A DNA stretch of 64,000 bases from Ancylobacter dichloromethanicus (GCF_018390645.1 NZ_JAHBGC010000009.1:30900-94899); one strand, 5' to 3'; numbered from the stretch's first letter, positions 28,645 to 37,240 are shown. Notes: generated from the sequence alone by a model not told the origin. Translations and numbers: made by a program.

Positions 28645-29256
28645 TCACATCCGGTCGAGCACGCGTTCCTCGGCCTCGCCGTGCAGGTCGGCCTCGCCGA
28701 GATGGGCGACGGCGGTGTTCAGCTTCGGCAGCACGGCCCGCACATTATGCGCCACCAGCAGCTTCACCGGCCGGGCGACGTTGACGAAGCCGGTCGACTG
28801 CATGTGATCCAGCAGGGTCAGCAGCGGGTCCCAGAAATTGGCGATGTTGAGCACCATCACCGGCTTGGAGTGCCGGTTGAGCTGCACCCAGGTGAGCTGC
28901 TCGATCAATTCCTCCAGCGTGCCGATGCCGCCGGGCAGGGCGATGAAGGCGTCCGCCCGCTCGAACATCAGCCGCTTGCGCTCGTGCATGTCCTTGGTGA
29001 CGATCAGCTCATGGGCATGGTCGAATGCCTGCTCCTTGCCGAGCAGGAAATCGGGGATGATGCCCGTCACCTTGCCGCCGCCCTCGGCGCAGGCGCGGGC
29101 GGTGGCGCCCATCAGCCCGACGCCGCCACCGCCATAGACGAGGCGGATGTCCTCGGAGGCCAGCAGGCGCCCGAGCGCGATCGCGGTTTCGAGATAGACG
29201 GCGTCGGCTCCCGTGGCCGCGCCGCAATAGACGCATATGCTCTTGATCTTTGTCAT
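28645..29256 (-). CDS. LOG family protein (TIGR00730 Rossmann fold)
   Basis: About 203 residues. LOG proteins are phosphoribohydrolases that release the base from nucleoside 5'-monophosphates such as cytokinin precursors. Family marks are SICVYCGAATGAD, VYGGGGVGLMGATARAC, the catalytic Arg region in MHERKRLMFERADAF, and the hallmark ALPGGIGTLEEL. The ATG 29256 (MTKIKSICVYCG) fits the family; two upstream in-frame ATGs (29265, 29292) would add residues without support. It is divergent from the ArsR gene. Confidence 0.9.
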   Translation of the reverse strand: MTKIKSICVYCGAATGADAVYLETAIALGRLLASEDIRLVYGGGGVGLMGATARACAEGGGKVTGIIPDFLLGKEQAFDHAHELIVTKDMHERKRLMFERADAFIALPGGIGTLEELIEQLTWVQLNRHSKPVMVLNIANFWDPLLTLLDHMQSTGFVNVARPVKLLVAHNVRAVLPKLNTAVAHLGEADLHGEAEERVLDRM

Positions 29257-29407
29257 GGCTACCATGTTGCACCGCAGCACGGGCGGGTTCAAGCGTTCTC
29301 AGCTCCCACATTTGGCATTGCCCGTCGCCGGGTGCAAATCGCCGGGACGGCGGCCCGGCTCAACCGGACTCCTAGCCGGGCATGGCGCGGCGCGTTGTCT
29401 TGAAATC

Positions 29408-29430
29408 ATCGTATATCGACGATAAACGAT
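29408..29430. promoter_or_regulatory. Near-perfect 23-bp palindrome, likely ArsR operator
   Basis: The arms ATCGT-w-TATCG and CGATA-w-ACGAT flank a single central base, with only the w positions off symmetry. This matches the ATCG-rich dyads bound by ArsR-family repressors. A TTGAAA at 29400-29405 could be the -35 element and GATAAA at 29421-29426 the -10, so the dyad would cover the promoter. It reaches the first in-frame ATG of the ArsR gene (29429). Confidence 0.75.
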
Positions 29431-29437
29431 GACGATG

Positions 29438-29806
29438 ATGTCCGCTCCCGTTTCCCCCGATGCCGATGAGGTGCTGGCGCTGCGCCTGCGTGCGCTGGCG
29501 CATCCGGCGCGGCTCGCCATCGTGCGGGCACTGGCGCAGACGGAGCGCTGCCAGTGCGGGCAGATCGTGCGCGGGCTCACTTTGGCACAGTCCACCGTCT
29601 CGCAGCACCTCAAGGTGCTGAAGGAGGCCGGGCTGATCACCGGCACCATCGAGGGGCCGCGCTCCTGTTACTGCCTCGATCGCGACACCGTCGCGGCGCT
29701 GGCGGCCGAGCTTGTGCCGCTGTTTTCGCGGCTTGTCGCCACGCCGGCGGCGCCGGGCGCTGGCGCTGCGGGCAACCCTGATACGCGCGAGGGCGCACTG
29801 GTCTGA
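29438..29806 (+). CDS. ArsR family metal(loid)-sensing transcriptional repressor
   Basis: About 122 residues, a single winged-helix ArsR domain: LALRLRALAHPARLAIVRAL, then LAQSTVSQHLKVLKEAGLITGTIEGPRSCYCL. The stretch TERCQCGQIV carries a CxC in the position of the ELCVCDL metal site of ArsR/SmtB proteins, and a second CxC sits in the wing (SCYC). So it probably senses a thiophilic metal or arsenite/antimonite. ATGs at 29429, 29435 and 29438 are all in frame. There is no ribosome site and the promoter overlaps, so a leaderless mRNA starting near 29435 is possible. The Atm1-type exporter starts 80 bases downstream. Confidence 0.88.
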   Translation: MSAPVSPDADEVLALRLRALAHPARLAIVRALAQTERCQCGQIVRGLTLAQSTVSQHLKVLKEAGLITGTIEGPRSCYCLDRDTVAALAAELVPLFSRLVATPAAPGAGAAGNPDTREGALV

Positions 29807-29886
29807 GCGCGCCCCGTCACCATCTGCACGTCGACTGACGCAAACCGGGCGGCCGCCGCCCGCGACTGAGAAGAACTGGAATTCGC

Positions 29887-31842
29887 ATGTCTGCACCTGA
29901 GGGCGGAACCGCGCTCGCGCGTTCCTCCAAAGCCTCCGAGATCAACCCGCGCGGCAGCCTGCTGGTGGCACTGAAGGGGCTTTGGCCCTATCTCTGGCCG
30001 GCCGACCGGGCCGACCTGCGCACCCGCGTCGTGTGGGGACTGCTGCTGCTGGTCCTCGCCAAGATCGCTACCATGTCGACGCCCTTCTTCTTCAAATGGG
30101 CGACCGACGCGGTGGCGGAGGGCGAGGGCGCGCGCATCTCCACCGATGCGATCGGCCTGCTGATCGCCGCCCCGCTGATGCTGACGCTCGCCTATGGCTC
30201 CTCGCGCATCGTCATGGCGTCGCTGACGCAGTGGCGTGACGGCCTGTTCGCCAAGGTGGCGATCCACGCCGTGCGGCGCCTCGCGCTGGAGACCTTCCAG
30301 CACATGCACGCGCTGTCGCTGCGCTTCCACCTGGAGCGCAAGACCGGTGGCCTGACCCGCGTTCTGGAGCGCTCGCGCGAGGGCATCGAGACCATCGTGC
30401 GCATGCTGGTGCTGCATCTGGGGCCGACCATCCTCGAATTCGCGATGGTGATCGGCGTGCTGTTCTGGCAGTTCGACTGGCGCTACGTCGCCGCCACGGT
30501 GGGCATGATCTTCGGCTACACGCTCTTCACCTTCGTGATGACCGAGTACCGCATGGGCATCCGCGCGGCGATGAACGAGAGCGATACCGAGGCCAACGCC
30601 AAGGCGGTGGACAGCCTGCTCAACTACGAGACGGTGAAGTATTTCGGCGCCGAGAGCTGGGAGTCCGAGCGCTATGACCGCTCCATGGCCCGCTATGAGC
30701 GCGCCACCGTCACCACCCACACCTCGCTCGCGTGGCTGAATGCCGGGCAGGCGGCGATCTTCACCCTCGGTCTCACCGCGGTGATGGCGCTGTGCGTGTT
30801 CGACATCCGCGCCGGCCGGCAGTCGGTCGGCTCCTTCGTCATGGTCAACGCCATGATGATCCAGCTCTACCAGCCGCTGAACTTCCTCGGCATGATCTAC
30901 CGCGAGATCAAGCAGTCGCTGATCGACATCGAGGCGATGTTCGCCATTCTCGCCCGCTCGCCGGAAATCCGCGACCGGGCCGGGGCGCATCCCCTGGAGA
31001 TGAAGGGCGGCACGGTGCGCTTCGAGGATGTGCGCTTCTCCTACGATCCCGAGCGCGAGATTCTCAAGGGCGTCAGCTTCGAAGTGCCGGCGGGGCGCAC
31101 GGTGGCCATCGTCGGCCCGTCCGGGGCAGGCAAGTCGACCATTTCGCGGCTGCTCTACCGCTTCTACGACATCAATGCCGGCCGCATCCTCGTCGACGGG
31201 CAGGATGTGCGCGAGGTGACGCAGGCGAGCCTGCGCGCCGCCATCGGCATGGTGCCGCAGGACACCGTGCTGTTCAACGACACGCTCGGCTACAACATCC
31301 GCTACGGCCGCACCGGCGCGTCCGACGAAGAGGTGGCACGCGCGGCGGAACTGGCCCAGATCGACGGTTTCGTGCGCCGTACCCCCAAGGGATATGCCAC
31401 CGAGGTCGGCGAGCGCGGGCTCAAGCTCTCCGGCGGCGAGAAGCAGCGCGTCGCCATTGCCCGCACCATCCTCAAGGACCCGACGATCCTCATCCTGGAC
31501 GAGGCGACCTCGGCGCTGGACAGCCACACCGAGCGCGAAATCCAGGACGCGCTGGAGCGCGTCTCGCGCGGGCGCACCACGCTGGTGATCGCGCATCGCC
31601 TTTCCACCGTGGTCGGCGCCGACGAGATCATCGTGCTGGAGCACGGGCGCATCGCCGAGCGCGGCACCCATAACCAGTTGATGGACCGCCAGGGCCTCTA
31701 CCACTCCATGTGGGAGCGCCAGCGCGAGGCGGAGCGGGCCCGCGAGACGCTCAAGGCCGCCGGCGAGGCGGAGGATGAGGTCGAGGAGGACGAGGCCGGG
31801 GACGAGACCCCCGCCGGGACGGCGGACGCGGCCGTCGCCTGA
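29887..31842 (+). CDS. Atm1-type ABC transporter (fused membrane and ATPase domains)
   Basis: 651 residues. The N-terminal membrane domain has the Atm1/HMT1 signature around NESDTEANAKAVDSLLNYETVKYFGAE (given here by its core, AVDSLLNYETVKYFG). The ATPase domain has Walker A GPSGAGKST (~410), the signature LSGGEKQR (~514) and Walker B ILILDEAT (~535). The half-transporters dimerise in the inner membrane. Alphaproteobacterial Atm1 proteins export glutathione-linked compounds and protect against heavy metals. The C-terminal ~35 residues are Glu-rich and disordered-looking. The ArsR gene just upstream suggests metal-responsive expression. Confidence 0.93.
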   Translation: MSAPEGGTALARSSKASEINPRGSLLVALKGLWPYLWPADRADLRTRVVWGLLLLVLAKIATMSTPFFFKWATDAVAEGEGARISTDAIGLLIAAPLMLTLAYGSSRIVMASLTQWRDGLFAKVAIHAVRRLALETFQHMHALSLRFHLERKTGGLTRVLERSREGIETIVRMLVLHLGPTILEFAMVIGVLFWQFDWRYVAATVGMIFGYTLFTFVMTEYRMGIRAAMNESDTEANAKAVDSLLNYETVKYFGAESWESERYDRSMARYERATVTTHTSLAWLNAGQAAIFTLGLTAVMALCVFDIRAGRQSVGSFVMVNAMMIQLYQPLNFLGMIYREIKQSLIDIEAMFAILARSPEIRDRAGAHPLEMKGGTVRFEDVRFSYDPEREILKGVSFEVPAGRTVAIVGPSGAGKSTISRLLYRFYDINAGRILVDGQDVREVTQASLRAAIGMVPQDTVLFNDTLGYNIRYGRTGASDEEVARAAELAQIDGFVRRTPKGYATEVGERGLKLSGGEKQRVAIARTILKDPTILILDEATSALDSHTEREIQDALERVSRGRTTLVIAHRLSTVVGADEIIVLEHGRIAERGTHNQLMDRQGLYHSMWERQREAERARETLKAAGEAEDEVEEDEAGDETPAGTADAAVA

Positions 31843-31980
31843 GGCTTTGCGGCCGTTGCCGCGGCGCTGCGTGCGGAGCGATGCCGCGCATCCGGGATTT
31901 GACGGGCGGGCCGGCTGGCCCTACCTCTCGCCGCAGGATCCGGTGCATGCCCCACGGGCACCGGGCAGAAAGGCCAGTTG

Positions 31981-32679
31981 ATGTCCGTCCTCGATTCGAT
32001 CCGCAGCGGTCTCGCCCCCGTCCACCGCGAGGGCTACCCGTTCATCCTGATCGGCGCCGCCGTCTCGGCGGTGTTGCTGTGGCTGTTTCCGCCACTGGGC
32101 TGGATCTGCGTGCTGGTCACGGCGTGGATCTGCTATTTCTTTCGCGACCCCGAGCGGGTGACGCCGGTGCGCGAGGGGCTGGTGGTCTCGCCCGCCGATG
32201 GCCGTGTGTGCCTCGTCGGGCCCGCGGTGCCGCCGGCCGAACTCGGCCTCGGCGACCTGCCGCTGCCGCGCGTGTGCATCTTCATGAACGTGTTCGACGT
32301 GCATGTGAACCGGGCGCCGCTGGCCGGCCGGGTCACCCGCATCGCCTATCGCCCCGGCAAGTTCCTCAACGCCGACCTCGACAAGGCGAGCGAGGACAAT
32401 GAGCGCAGCGGCATGGTGCTCGACACCACTCTCGGCCCGGTCGGCGTGGTGCAGATCGCCGGCCTGGTGGCGCGGCGCATCGTCAGCTTCGTGCGCGAGG
32501 GCGACCTGCTGGCGCCGGGCGAGCGCTTCGGGCTGATCCGCTTCGGCTCGCGGGTCGATGTGTACCTGCCGCCCGGCACCCGGCCCGCCGTGGCCGAGGG
32601 CCAGCGCGCGGTTGCCGGCGAGACCGTGCTGGCGGATCGTGCCGCCATCGGCGCCGAGCCGACCTTCCGCGTCGATTGA
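31981..32679 (+). CDS. psd: Phosphatidylserine decarboxylase proenzyme
   Basis: 232 residues, the short bacterial type. It converts phosphatidylserine to phosphatidylethanolamine at the inner membrane. Two hydrophobic segments lie at ~22-50. [10 protein letters not shown] and VSPADGRV are family blocks, and [15 protein letters not shown] contains the catalytic His region. The self-cleavage site is Gly189-Ser190 in IRFGSRVDV, where the Ser becomes the pyruvoyl group. The ATG at 31981 follows an in-frame TTG. It is followed 22 bases later by pssA, the preceding step of the pathway. Confidence 0.95.
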   Translation: MSVLDSIRSGLAPVHREGYPFILIGAAVSAVLLWLFPPLGWICVLVTAWICYFFRDPERVTPVREGLVVSPADGRVCLVGPAVPPAELGLGDLPLPRVCIFMNVFDVHVNRAPLAGRVTRIAYRPGKFLNADLDKASEDNERSGMVLDTTLGPVGVVQIAGLVARRIVSFVREGDLLAPGERFGLIRFGSRVDVYLPPGTRPAVAEGQRAVAGETVLADRAAIGAEPTFRVD

Positions 32680-32701
32680 GTTTCCAACCAGCGAGCGTGC
32701 G

Positions 32702-33580
32702 ATGGCCGATCTTTTTCCTCCCTTCGAGCCCGATGCGCCCGAGCCTCCGCGCCGGCGTTTCCAGGCGGTGCCGCTGCGTCTGCTGCTGCCGAACCTGGTG
32801 ACGCTGCTGGCGCTCTGCGCCGGCCTTACCGGCATCCGCATGGCCATTGAGGGCCGGCTGGAGGTGGCGCTCGCCGCCATCGTGCTGGCAGCGGTGCTGG
32901 ATGGGCTGGACGGGCGGCTGGCGCGCATGCTGCACGGTACGTCGCGCTTCGGCGCCGAACTCGACAGCCTGTCCGACTTCGTCTGCTTCGGCGTGGCGCC
33001 GGGGCTGGTGCTCTATATGTGGGGGCTGGAGACGCTCGGTTCGGTCGGCTGGATCGCCGCTCTCGCCTTCGCCATCTGCGCCGCCCTGCGGCTTGCCCGC
33101 TTCAACGTGATGCTGGAAGACCCCAACAAGCCGCCTTTCGCCGGCGATTTCTTCACCGGCGTGCCGGCGCCCGCCGGGGCGATCTGCGTGCTGCTGCCGG
33201 TCTATCTGGAACTGATCGGCCTGCCGCGCCTCGTCGCCTCGCCGGCGGTGGCGGCGTTCTATTGCCTCGCTCTGGCGCTGCTCATGGTGTCGAAGGTGCC
33301 GGCCTATTCCGGCAAGCGGCTCGGTGCGCGGGTGCCGCGCGACAAGGTGCTGCCGCTGTTCGTCTGCGTAGTGCTGTTCGTCGCGGTGCTGGTCACCTGG
33401 CCGTGGACGGTGCTGTCGGTGATCTGCGTCGCCTACCTCGTCGCGCTGCCGTTCTCGGCGGTGCGCTATGGTCAGCTCAAGCGGGCTTATGAGAAGCGCC
33501 TGGTGACGACCGGTGCCGGCGGGCCGCATGCCCCACCGGCGGGAGACGAGCCCGGCGACCGCCCCGGCCATCTCAACTAG
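32702..33580 (+). CDS. pssA: CDP-diacylglycerol-serine O-phosphatidyltransferase
   Basis: 292 residues. It makes phosphatidylserine from CDP-diacylglycerol and serine, feeding Psd. The CDP-alcohol phosphotransferase motif is DGLDGRLARMLHGTSRFG plus ELDSLSD, with all the conserved Asp residues. About eight membrane segments follow (for example LFVCVVLFVAVLVTW). The N-terminal ~20 residues are Pro-rich and cytoplasmic. ATG 32702 is 22 bases after the psd stop; the longer frame begins inside psd. Together psd-pssA form a phosphatidylethanolamine operon. Confidence 0.95.
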   Translation: MADLFPPFEPDAPEPPRRRFQAVPLRLLLPNLVTLLALCAGLTGIRMAIEGRLEVALAAIVLAAVLDGLDGRLARMLHGTSRFGAELDSLSDFVCFGVAPGLVLYMWGLETLGSVGWIAALAFAICAALRLARFNVMLEDPNKPPFAGDFFTGVPAPAGAICVLLPVYLELIGLPRLVASPAVAAFYCLALALLMVSKVPAYSGKRLGARVPRDKVLPLFVCVVLFVAVLVTWPWTVLSVICVAYLVALPFSAVRYGQLKRAYEKRLVTTGAGGPHAPPAGDEPGDRPGHLN

Positions 33581-33668
33581 AGCACGTTCCGATCGGACTG
33601 CATTCGCAATCAGATCGGCAAAAACGTTTCCTATCAATAATTTAGAGCCTGATCGGATCAGGCTCTAG
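33577..33668. repeat. Rhizobiales-type palindromic intergenic element
   Basis: 92 bases bounded by CTAGAGC (33577-33583) and GCTCTAG (33662-33668). Inside, AGAGCCTGATC and GATCAGGCTCT form a strong hairpin at the right, and CCGATCGGACT and AGATCGG lie at the left. Similar elements are common between genes in this order. Its first bases overlap the last codon and stop of pssA, so it may also serve as the operon's 3' hairpin. Confidence 0.75.
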
Positions 33669-33729
33669 CCGCCTCGCGGCCGGCGGTGCGATATCATTCG
33701 CCGCAACGCCCGGAGTATCGCCGTCGCTC

Positions 33730-33966
33730 TCAGCGGGCGCGGCTTTTCATCGCTTCGACCCGCGCCGCAAGCGGTGCGCCGGGAAAGGCCTGCCGCAGCA
33801 GGCGCAACGCCTCGGCATCGGAGCCGGGACGGGCCAGGTCGAGATGCTGCGACATCAACTGCGCCACCGTCGCCGGCTCTCGCCGGGCATACACGATGCG
33901 GGCGTCGGCCTCGCTCAATCGGGTGGCGGCCGGAAAATTCACTGTCACGCCCGCAGACTGCAGCAT
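33730..33966 (-). CDS. Small protein of unknown function
   Basis: 78 residues, family not recognised. ATG 33966 has a strong GGAGGA ribosome site 7 bases away (a GTG at 33969 is also in frame), which is the main argument that it is real. The sequence is helical in part (ATRLSEADARIVYARREPATVAQL is shown here only by its start, ATRLSEADARIVYARR) and has no signal peptide or membrane segment. It lies between the palindromic element and a 300-base gene-poor stretch. Confidence 0.6.
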   Translation of the reverse strand: MLQSAGVTVNFPAATRLSEADARIVYARREPATVAQLMSQHLDLARPGSDAEALRLLRQAFPGAPLAARVEAMKSRAR

Positions 33967-34283
33967 CACAAATTCCTCCGATCGCCAGCACGAATCAATC
34001 AGCTTTCCTCATGTACAAAATGAGGTCAGCGAGCTTCAAACGCACGAACTAATTTTACGTTCCCGCCCTTGTGAACGGTAGTGCGGCCAAGCTCTCACGA
34101 CGACAGCTTCGTCGCCATCCGAGACAATACGAAGACGAAGGTCTGGTATATCGAATATCCAGCGGGAATTGCCGCATCGAACGGTGCCGAGCGGGCGTTG
34201 GGTGTGAATAAAACGGTACCCGACTGGCGAAATAGCCCAGATATGACTGGAGAGGTCCAGTCATCTTCGCGCGGGAGGCGGCG
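33967..34283. other. Gene-poor, lower-GC stretch with an 8-bp hairpin
   Basis: About 317 bases, noticeably lower in GC than the flanks. Short frames on both strands have no ribosome sites and are not convincing. The right end holds a hairpin ATGACTGG / CCAGTCAT (34243-34264, loop AGAGGT), which could end the minus-strand inhibitor gene. The left end presumably carries the promoter of the small minus-strand gene. Confidence 0.55.
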
Positions 34284-34871
34284 TCAGGAGCGCGTGAGCG
34301 TCACCTTGGCGCCGTCGCCGGTGGCGACGCCGTCATATTGGCCGGTGCCGGCGGGTTGCAGGCGCGCGGTGACCTTGCCGACATGGTTCTGCAGGACGAT
34401 CTCGTTGCCCCACACGTCCCAGCCCTTGGTCATGAAGATGTCGTTCGGGCAGTCGACGTCCGCCGTGGCGGCAAAGCCGGACATGCCGCGGTCGGTCGAG
34501 AGCGTGACGTTGCAGCTCTTCTGGCCGTTGTCCCAGCCATATTTCCAGGTTCCGGCGAGCTGGGTGCGCGCCGCGCCTGGCTCGGCATAGGCGACGCCGC
34601 CCGGCGCGGTGGCCGGCGGTGGGGCGAGGGCGACCTGCGAGGCGGTGCCCGGAGCGGTGGGGGTGACGGCGGCCGCCGCGGTGGCGGCAGACGCGCCATA
34701 GGTGGTCGGCGCCGGTACCGGCGAACTCACGATTGAGCCCGACGGCGCCGGGGTGATCTGGCTGGTCTCCACCGCCTTGGAGGATGAATCGCCAAACCCG
34801 TCGAGCACGGTGCTGCAGCCGCCCAGAAGAACGGCGGTGACGGACGTGATGACGACGGCGGTGAACTTCAT
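34284..34871 (-). CDS. Inh/Omp19-type protease-inhibitor lipoprotein
   Basis: 195 residues. A lipobox VLLGGCS puts the lipidated Cys at 19, so the protein is a lipoprotein, probably of the outer membrane. Residues ~25-100 are an Ala/Pro/Thr/Ser-rich linker. The last ~95 residues match the protease-inhibitor Inh (AprI/Omp19) beta-barrel: LAGTWKYGWDNGQKSCNVTL, then ATADVDCPNDIF with a disulfide pair, and KGWDVWGNEIVLQNH. Brucella Omp19 is the known relative and inhibits host and microbial proteases. No secreted metalloprotease gene is adjacent. The ATG 34871 is clear since upstream residues lack a signal sequence. Confidence 0.85.
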   Translation of the reverse strand: MKFTAVVITSVTAVLLGGCSTVLDGFGDSSSKAVETSQITPAPSGSIVSSPVPAPTTYGASAATAAAAVTPTAPGTASQVALAPPPATAPGGVAYAEPGAARTQLAGTWKYGWDNGQKSCNVTLSTDRGMSGFAATADVDCPNDIFMTKGWDVWGNEIVLQNHVGKVTARLQPAGTGQYDGVATGDGAKVTLTRS

Positions 34872-35189
34872 CGACGCTTTACTCCCCGCCCGGCGATGCC
34901 TGCCGGACGTCCTGCTCAATCCTACACGGTGCGCGGCCTCGCTCGGCATTCGCACAATCCCTGTTTCCCCGGGGAACATGGCATCAGCGTGACCCCAACG
35001 CGTCACGGCGCCCATCGGTCTTCCCCAGCGCGATATTTGGCGCGGTCATGCTCAATGAAAGCTTAACGCATCGGCAGAGGGCCGGAAGTCCCGGCGATGC
35101 GAATCCGCGCGGCGCGGTTTGCGCGGCGAGGGGCGTTCAGTTTTGCCGCGAACTGTTCTATGTGCGATGCAGCGAAAAGGAGCTGCGCC
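34872..35189. promoter_or_regulatory. Divergent intergenic region, inhibitor lipoprotein / SDR
   Basis: 318 bases without a gene. It must hold both promoters. Small dyads are visible (TTCCCCGGGGAA near 34964; GTGAC...GTCAC around 34988-35007), but no clear operator or terminator. An AAGGAG ribosome site for the SDR gene lies at its right end. Confidence 0.45.
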
Positions 35190-35960
35190 ATGTATCAGAT
35201 GCTGGATCCCGCCACACTGCGTGTCCTTGTCACCGGAGCGACCTCCGGCATCGGCGCTGCCACCGCCCGGCGCTTTGCGCTGGCGGGTGCCCGCGTCGTC
35301 GGCACCGGCCGCCGCGCCGACCGGCTGATCGCGCTGCGCGACGAACTCGGCGGCCATTTCCACCCGCTGGAAGTAGATGTGCGCGACAATGACGCGCTGG
35401 TCGCCGCGCTGGCCGGCGTGCCGGAGGCGTTCGCGCCCTTCAACGTGGTGTTCACCAATGCCGGCCTCGCGCTGGGGCTGGAGCCGGCCCAGGCCGCCAG
35501 CCTCGACGACTGGGACGACATGGTCGAGACCAACATCAAGGGACTGCTCTACACCGTGCGGGCGACGCTGCCGGCGATGGTTGAGCGCAAGGAAGGCCAT
35601 GTGCTGTTCACCGGCTCGGTGGCCGGCGACTATGCCTATCCCGGCGGCAACACCTATGGCGCCACCAAGGCGTTCGTGAAGCAGTTCGCGCTGAACCTGA
35701 TTTCGGATGTCGCCGGCACCCAGGTGCGGGTCACCAATATCGAGCCGGGAATGGTGGAGACCGAGTTCTCGCTGGTGCGCTTTCATGGCGATGCCGCGAG
35801 GTCGGAAAACGTCTATGCCGGCACCGAGGCGATGAACGCCGAGGACATCGCCGAGCAGGTGTTCTTCGCGTCGACGCTGCCGCGCCGCGTCAACATCAAC
35901 CGCATCCAGGCCTTCGCGACCTGCCAGAGCTTCTCGCCCTTCAAGGTGTCGCGCGGCTGA
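35190..35960 (+). CDS. Short-chain dehydrogenase, YdfG-like (3-hydroxy acid dehydrogenase)
   Basis: 256 residues, classical SDR. TGATSGIGAATARRF binds the nucleotide, TNAGLALG is the NNAG-type motif, and the catalytic triad is Ser143, Tyr156, Lys160 (FTGSVAGDYAYPGGNTYGATK). The segment NIEPGMVETEFSLVRFHGD is characteristic of YdfG proteins, NADP enzymes acting on serine, 3-hydroxy acids and malonic semialdehyde. The ATG 35190 has AAGGAG upstream. Two copies of TCTGCAGCTTGAG 22 bases apart (35963 and 35985) follow the stop. Confidence 0.9.
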   Translation: MYQMLDPATLRVLVTGATSGIGAATARRFALAGARVVGTGRRADRLIALRDELGGHFHPLEVDVRDNDALVAALAGVPEAFAPFNVVFTNAGLALGLEPAQAASLDDWDDMVETNIKGLLYTVRATLPAMVERKEGHVLFTGSVAGDYAYPGGNTYGATKAFVKQFALNLISDVAGTQVRVTNIEPGMVETEFSLVRFHGDAARSENVYAGTEAMNAEDIAEQVFFASTLPRRVNINRIQAFATCQSFSPFKVSRG

Positions 35961-35962
35961 AC

Positions 35963-35997
35963 TCTGCAGCTTGAGCTCCCCACTTCTGCAGCTTGAG
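35963..35997. repeat. Short direct repeat between convergent genes
   Basis: TCTGCAGCTTGAG occurs at 35963-35975 and again at 35985-35997, a 22-base period, between the SDR stop and the chrA stop. Its role is unknown. Confidence 0.6.
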
Positions 35998-36016
35998 TTG
36001 GCAGCGGCGCCCGCAG

Positions 36017-37240
36017 CTAGGATTGCAGCAGCACGGCGCCGCCAAGCGCGGCGCCGGCAACCACCGCCCACGCCGGCACGCGCCACAGGGCGAGGGCCAG
36101 ATAGGCGAGAAGCGCCAGCGCGAAGGCGCGGCCGGAGGTGAGGCTCGACGTGACCACCGGGTCCCAGAACGCCGCGCCGAGCAGCCCGACCACGGCGGCG
36201 TTGACCCCGGCGAGGGCGTCGCGCGCCCGCTGGTTGGCCGCCAGCCGGGTCCAGAACCGCAGGGCGGCATAGACCAGCAGGGCGGAGGGCAGGAATGCCG
36301 CCACCAGCGCCAGCAGCCCGCCGGCCGCGCCATTGGGTGCCATTGGCATCATTGCGCCGACATAGGTGGCGAAGCTGAACAGCGGACCCGGCACGGCCTG
36401 CACCGCGCCATAGCCGGCAAGGAACACTTCGCGCGTCAGCCCGCCCGGCCGCACCAGTTCGGCCTCGATCAGCGGCAGCACCACATGGCCGCCGCCGAAC
36501 ACCAGCGCGCCGGCACGGTAGAGTGTGTCGAACAGCGACAGGCCGGCATTGCCGGTCACCTGCACCAGCGCCGGCAGCCCGGCAAGCAGCAGCACGAACA
36601 GCGCGAAAGCGGCCAGCGAGGCGACGCGGCCCGGCAGATGGCGCGCGGCCGGCTCGGCGAACTGCGCACCGCCGAGCCGGATGAAGGCAAGCCCGGCCAG
36701 CGCGCCGCCGGCGATGACGCCGATCTGCCCGAAGGCGCCGGGCAGCAATGCCGCCACCGCCGCTGCGACAAGGGCGAGGCTGCGGCGCGGCCGGTCCGGG
36801 CAGAGGTTCTTCGCCATGCCGAGCACGGCATCGGCGACAATGGCCGCCGCCGCCACCTTGAGCCCGTTGAGCCATCCACCGGCCATGCCGGCCGCGTCGG
36901 CGTGCATCACGCCGTAGGCGAAGGCCAGCATGAGCAGCGCCGAGGGCAGGGTGAAGCCGATCCACGCCGCGGCCATGCCGGCGGGCCCGGCGCGCATCAG
37001 CCCGATCGCCATGCCGACCTGGCTCGAGGCGGGGCCGGGCAGGAACTGGCACAGCGCGACCAGGCTCGCATAGCGCTCCTCGCTCAGCCATTGGCGGCGG
37101 CGCACAAGGTCCTCGCGGAAGAAGCCGAGATGGGCCACCGGCCCGCCAAACGAGGTCAGGCCCAGGCGCAAAAAGGCGAGCAACACCTCCAGCGGTGTGC
37201 CCTCATCCGTGGCGGTGGGAGAGGCCGGTGCATCACGCAT
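36017..37240 (-). CDS. chrA: Chromate efflux transporter ChrA
   Basis: 407 residues, the long-chain CHR type with two homologous membrane domains of about six segments each. The N-terminal domain has FLRLGLTSFGGPVAHLGFFR and the conserved CQFLPGPASSQVGM; the second half has the matching GGGHVVLPLIEAELV and YGAVQAVPGPLFSFATYVGA. ChrA exports chromate from the cytoplasm. No chrB regulator is adjacent. It faces the LysR gene upstream on the same strand with 70 bases between them. Confidence 0.93.
   Translation of the reverse strand: MRDAPASPTATDEGTPLEVLLAFLRLGLTSFGGPVAHLGFFREDLVRRRQWLSEERYASLVALCQFLPGPASSQVGMAIGLMRAGPAGMAAAWIGFTLPSALLMLAFAYGVMHADAAGMAGGWLNGLKVAAAAIVADAVLGMAKNLCPDRPRRSLALVAAAVAALLPGAFGQIGVIAGGALAGLAFIRLGGAQFAEPAARHLPGRVASLAAFALFVLLLAGLPALVQVTGNAGLSLFDTLYRAGALVFGGGHVVLPLIEAELVRPGGLTREVFLAGYGAVQAVPGPLFSFATYVGAMMPMAPNGAAGGLLALVAAFLPSALLVYAALRFWTRLAANQRARDALAGVNAAVVGLLGAAFWDPVVTSSLTSGRAFALALLAYLALALWRVPAWAVVAGAALGGAVLLQS

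Noticed and set aside
29668..31704. 678-codon minus-strand frame opposite the Atm1-type transporter
   Set aside because: A shadow: the plus-strand gene has full Walker A, signature and Walker B motifs.
34055..34264. 69-codon minus-strand frame in the gene-poor stretch
   Set aside because: It begins inside the hairpin at 34243-34264, lacks a ribosome site and has no recognisable features.
34081..34590. Plus-strand frame starting in the gene-poor stretch after 34081
   Set aside because: No ribosome site, and two thirds of it lies opposite the Inh-type lipoprotein.
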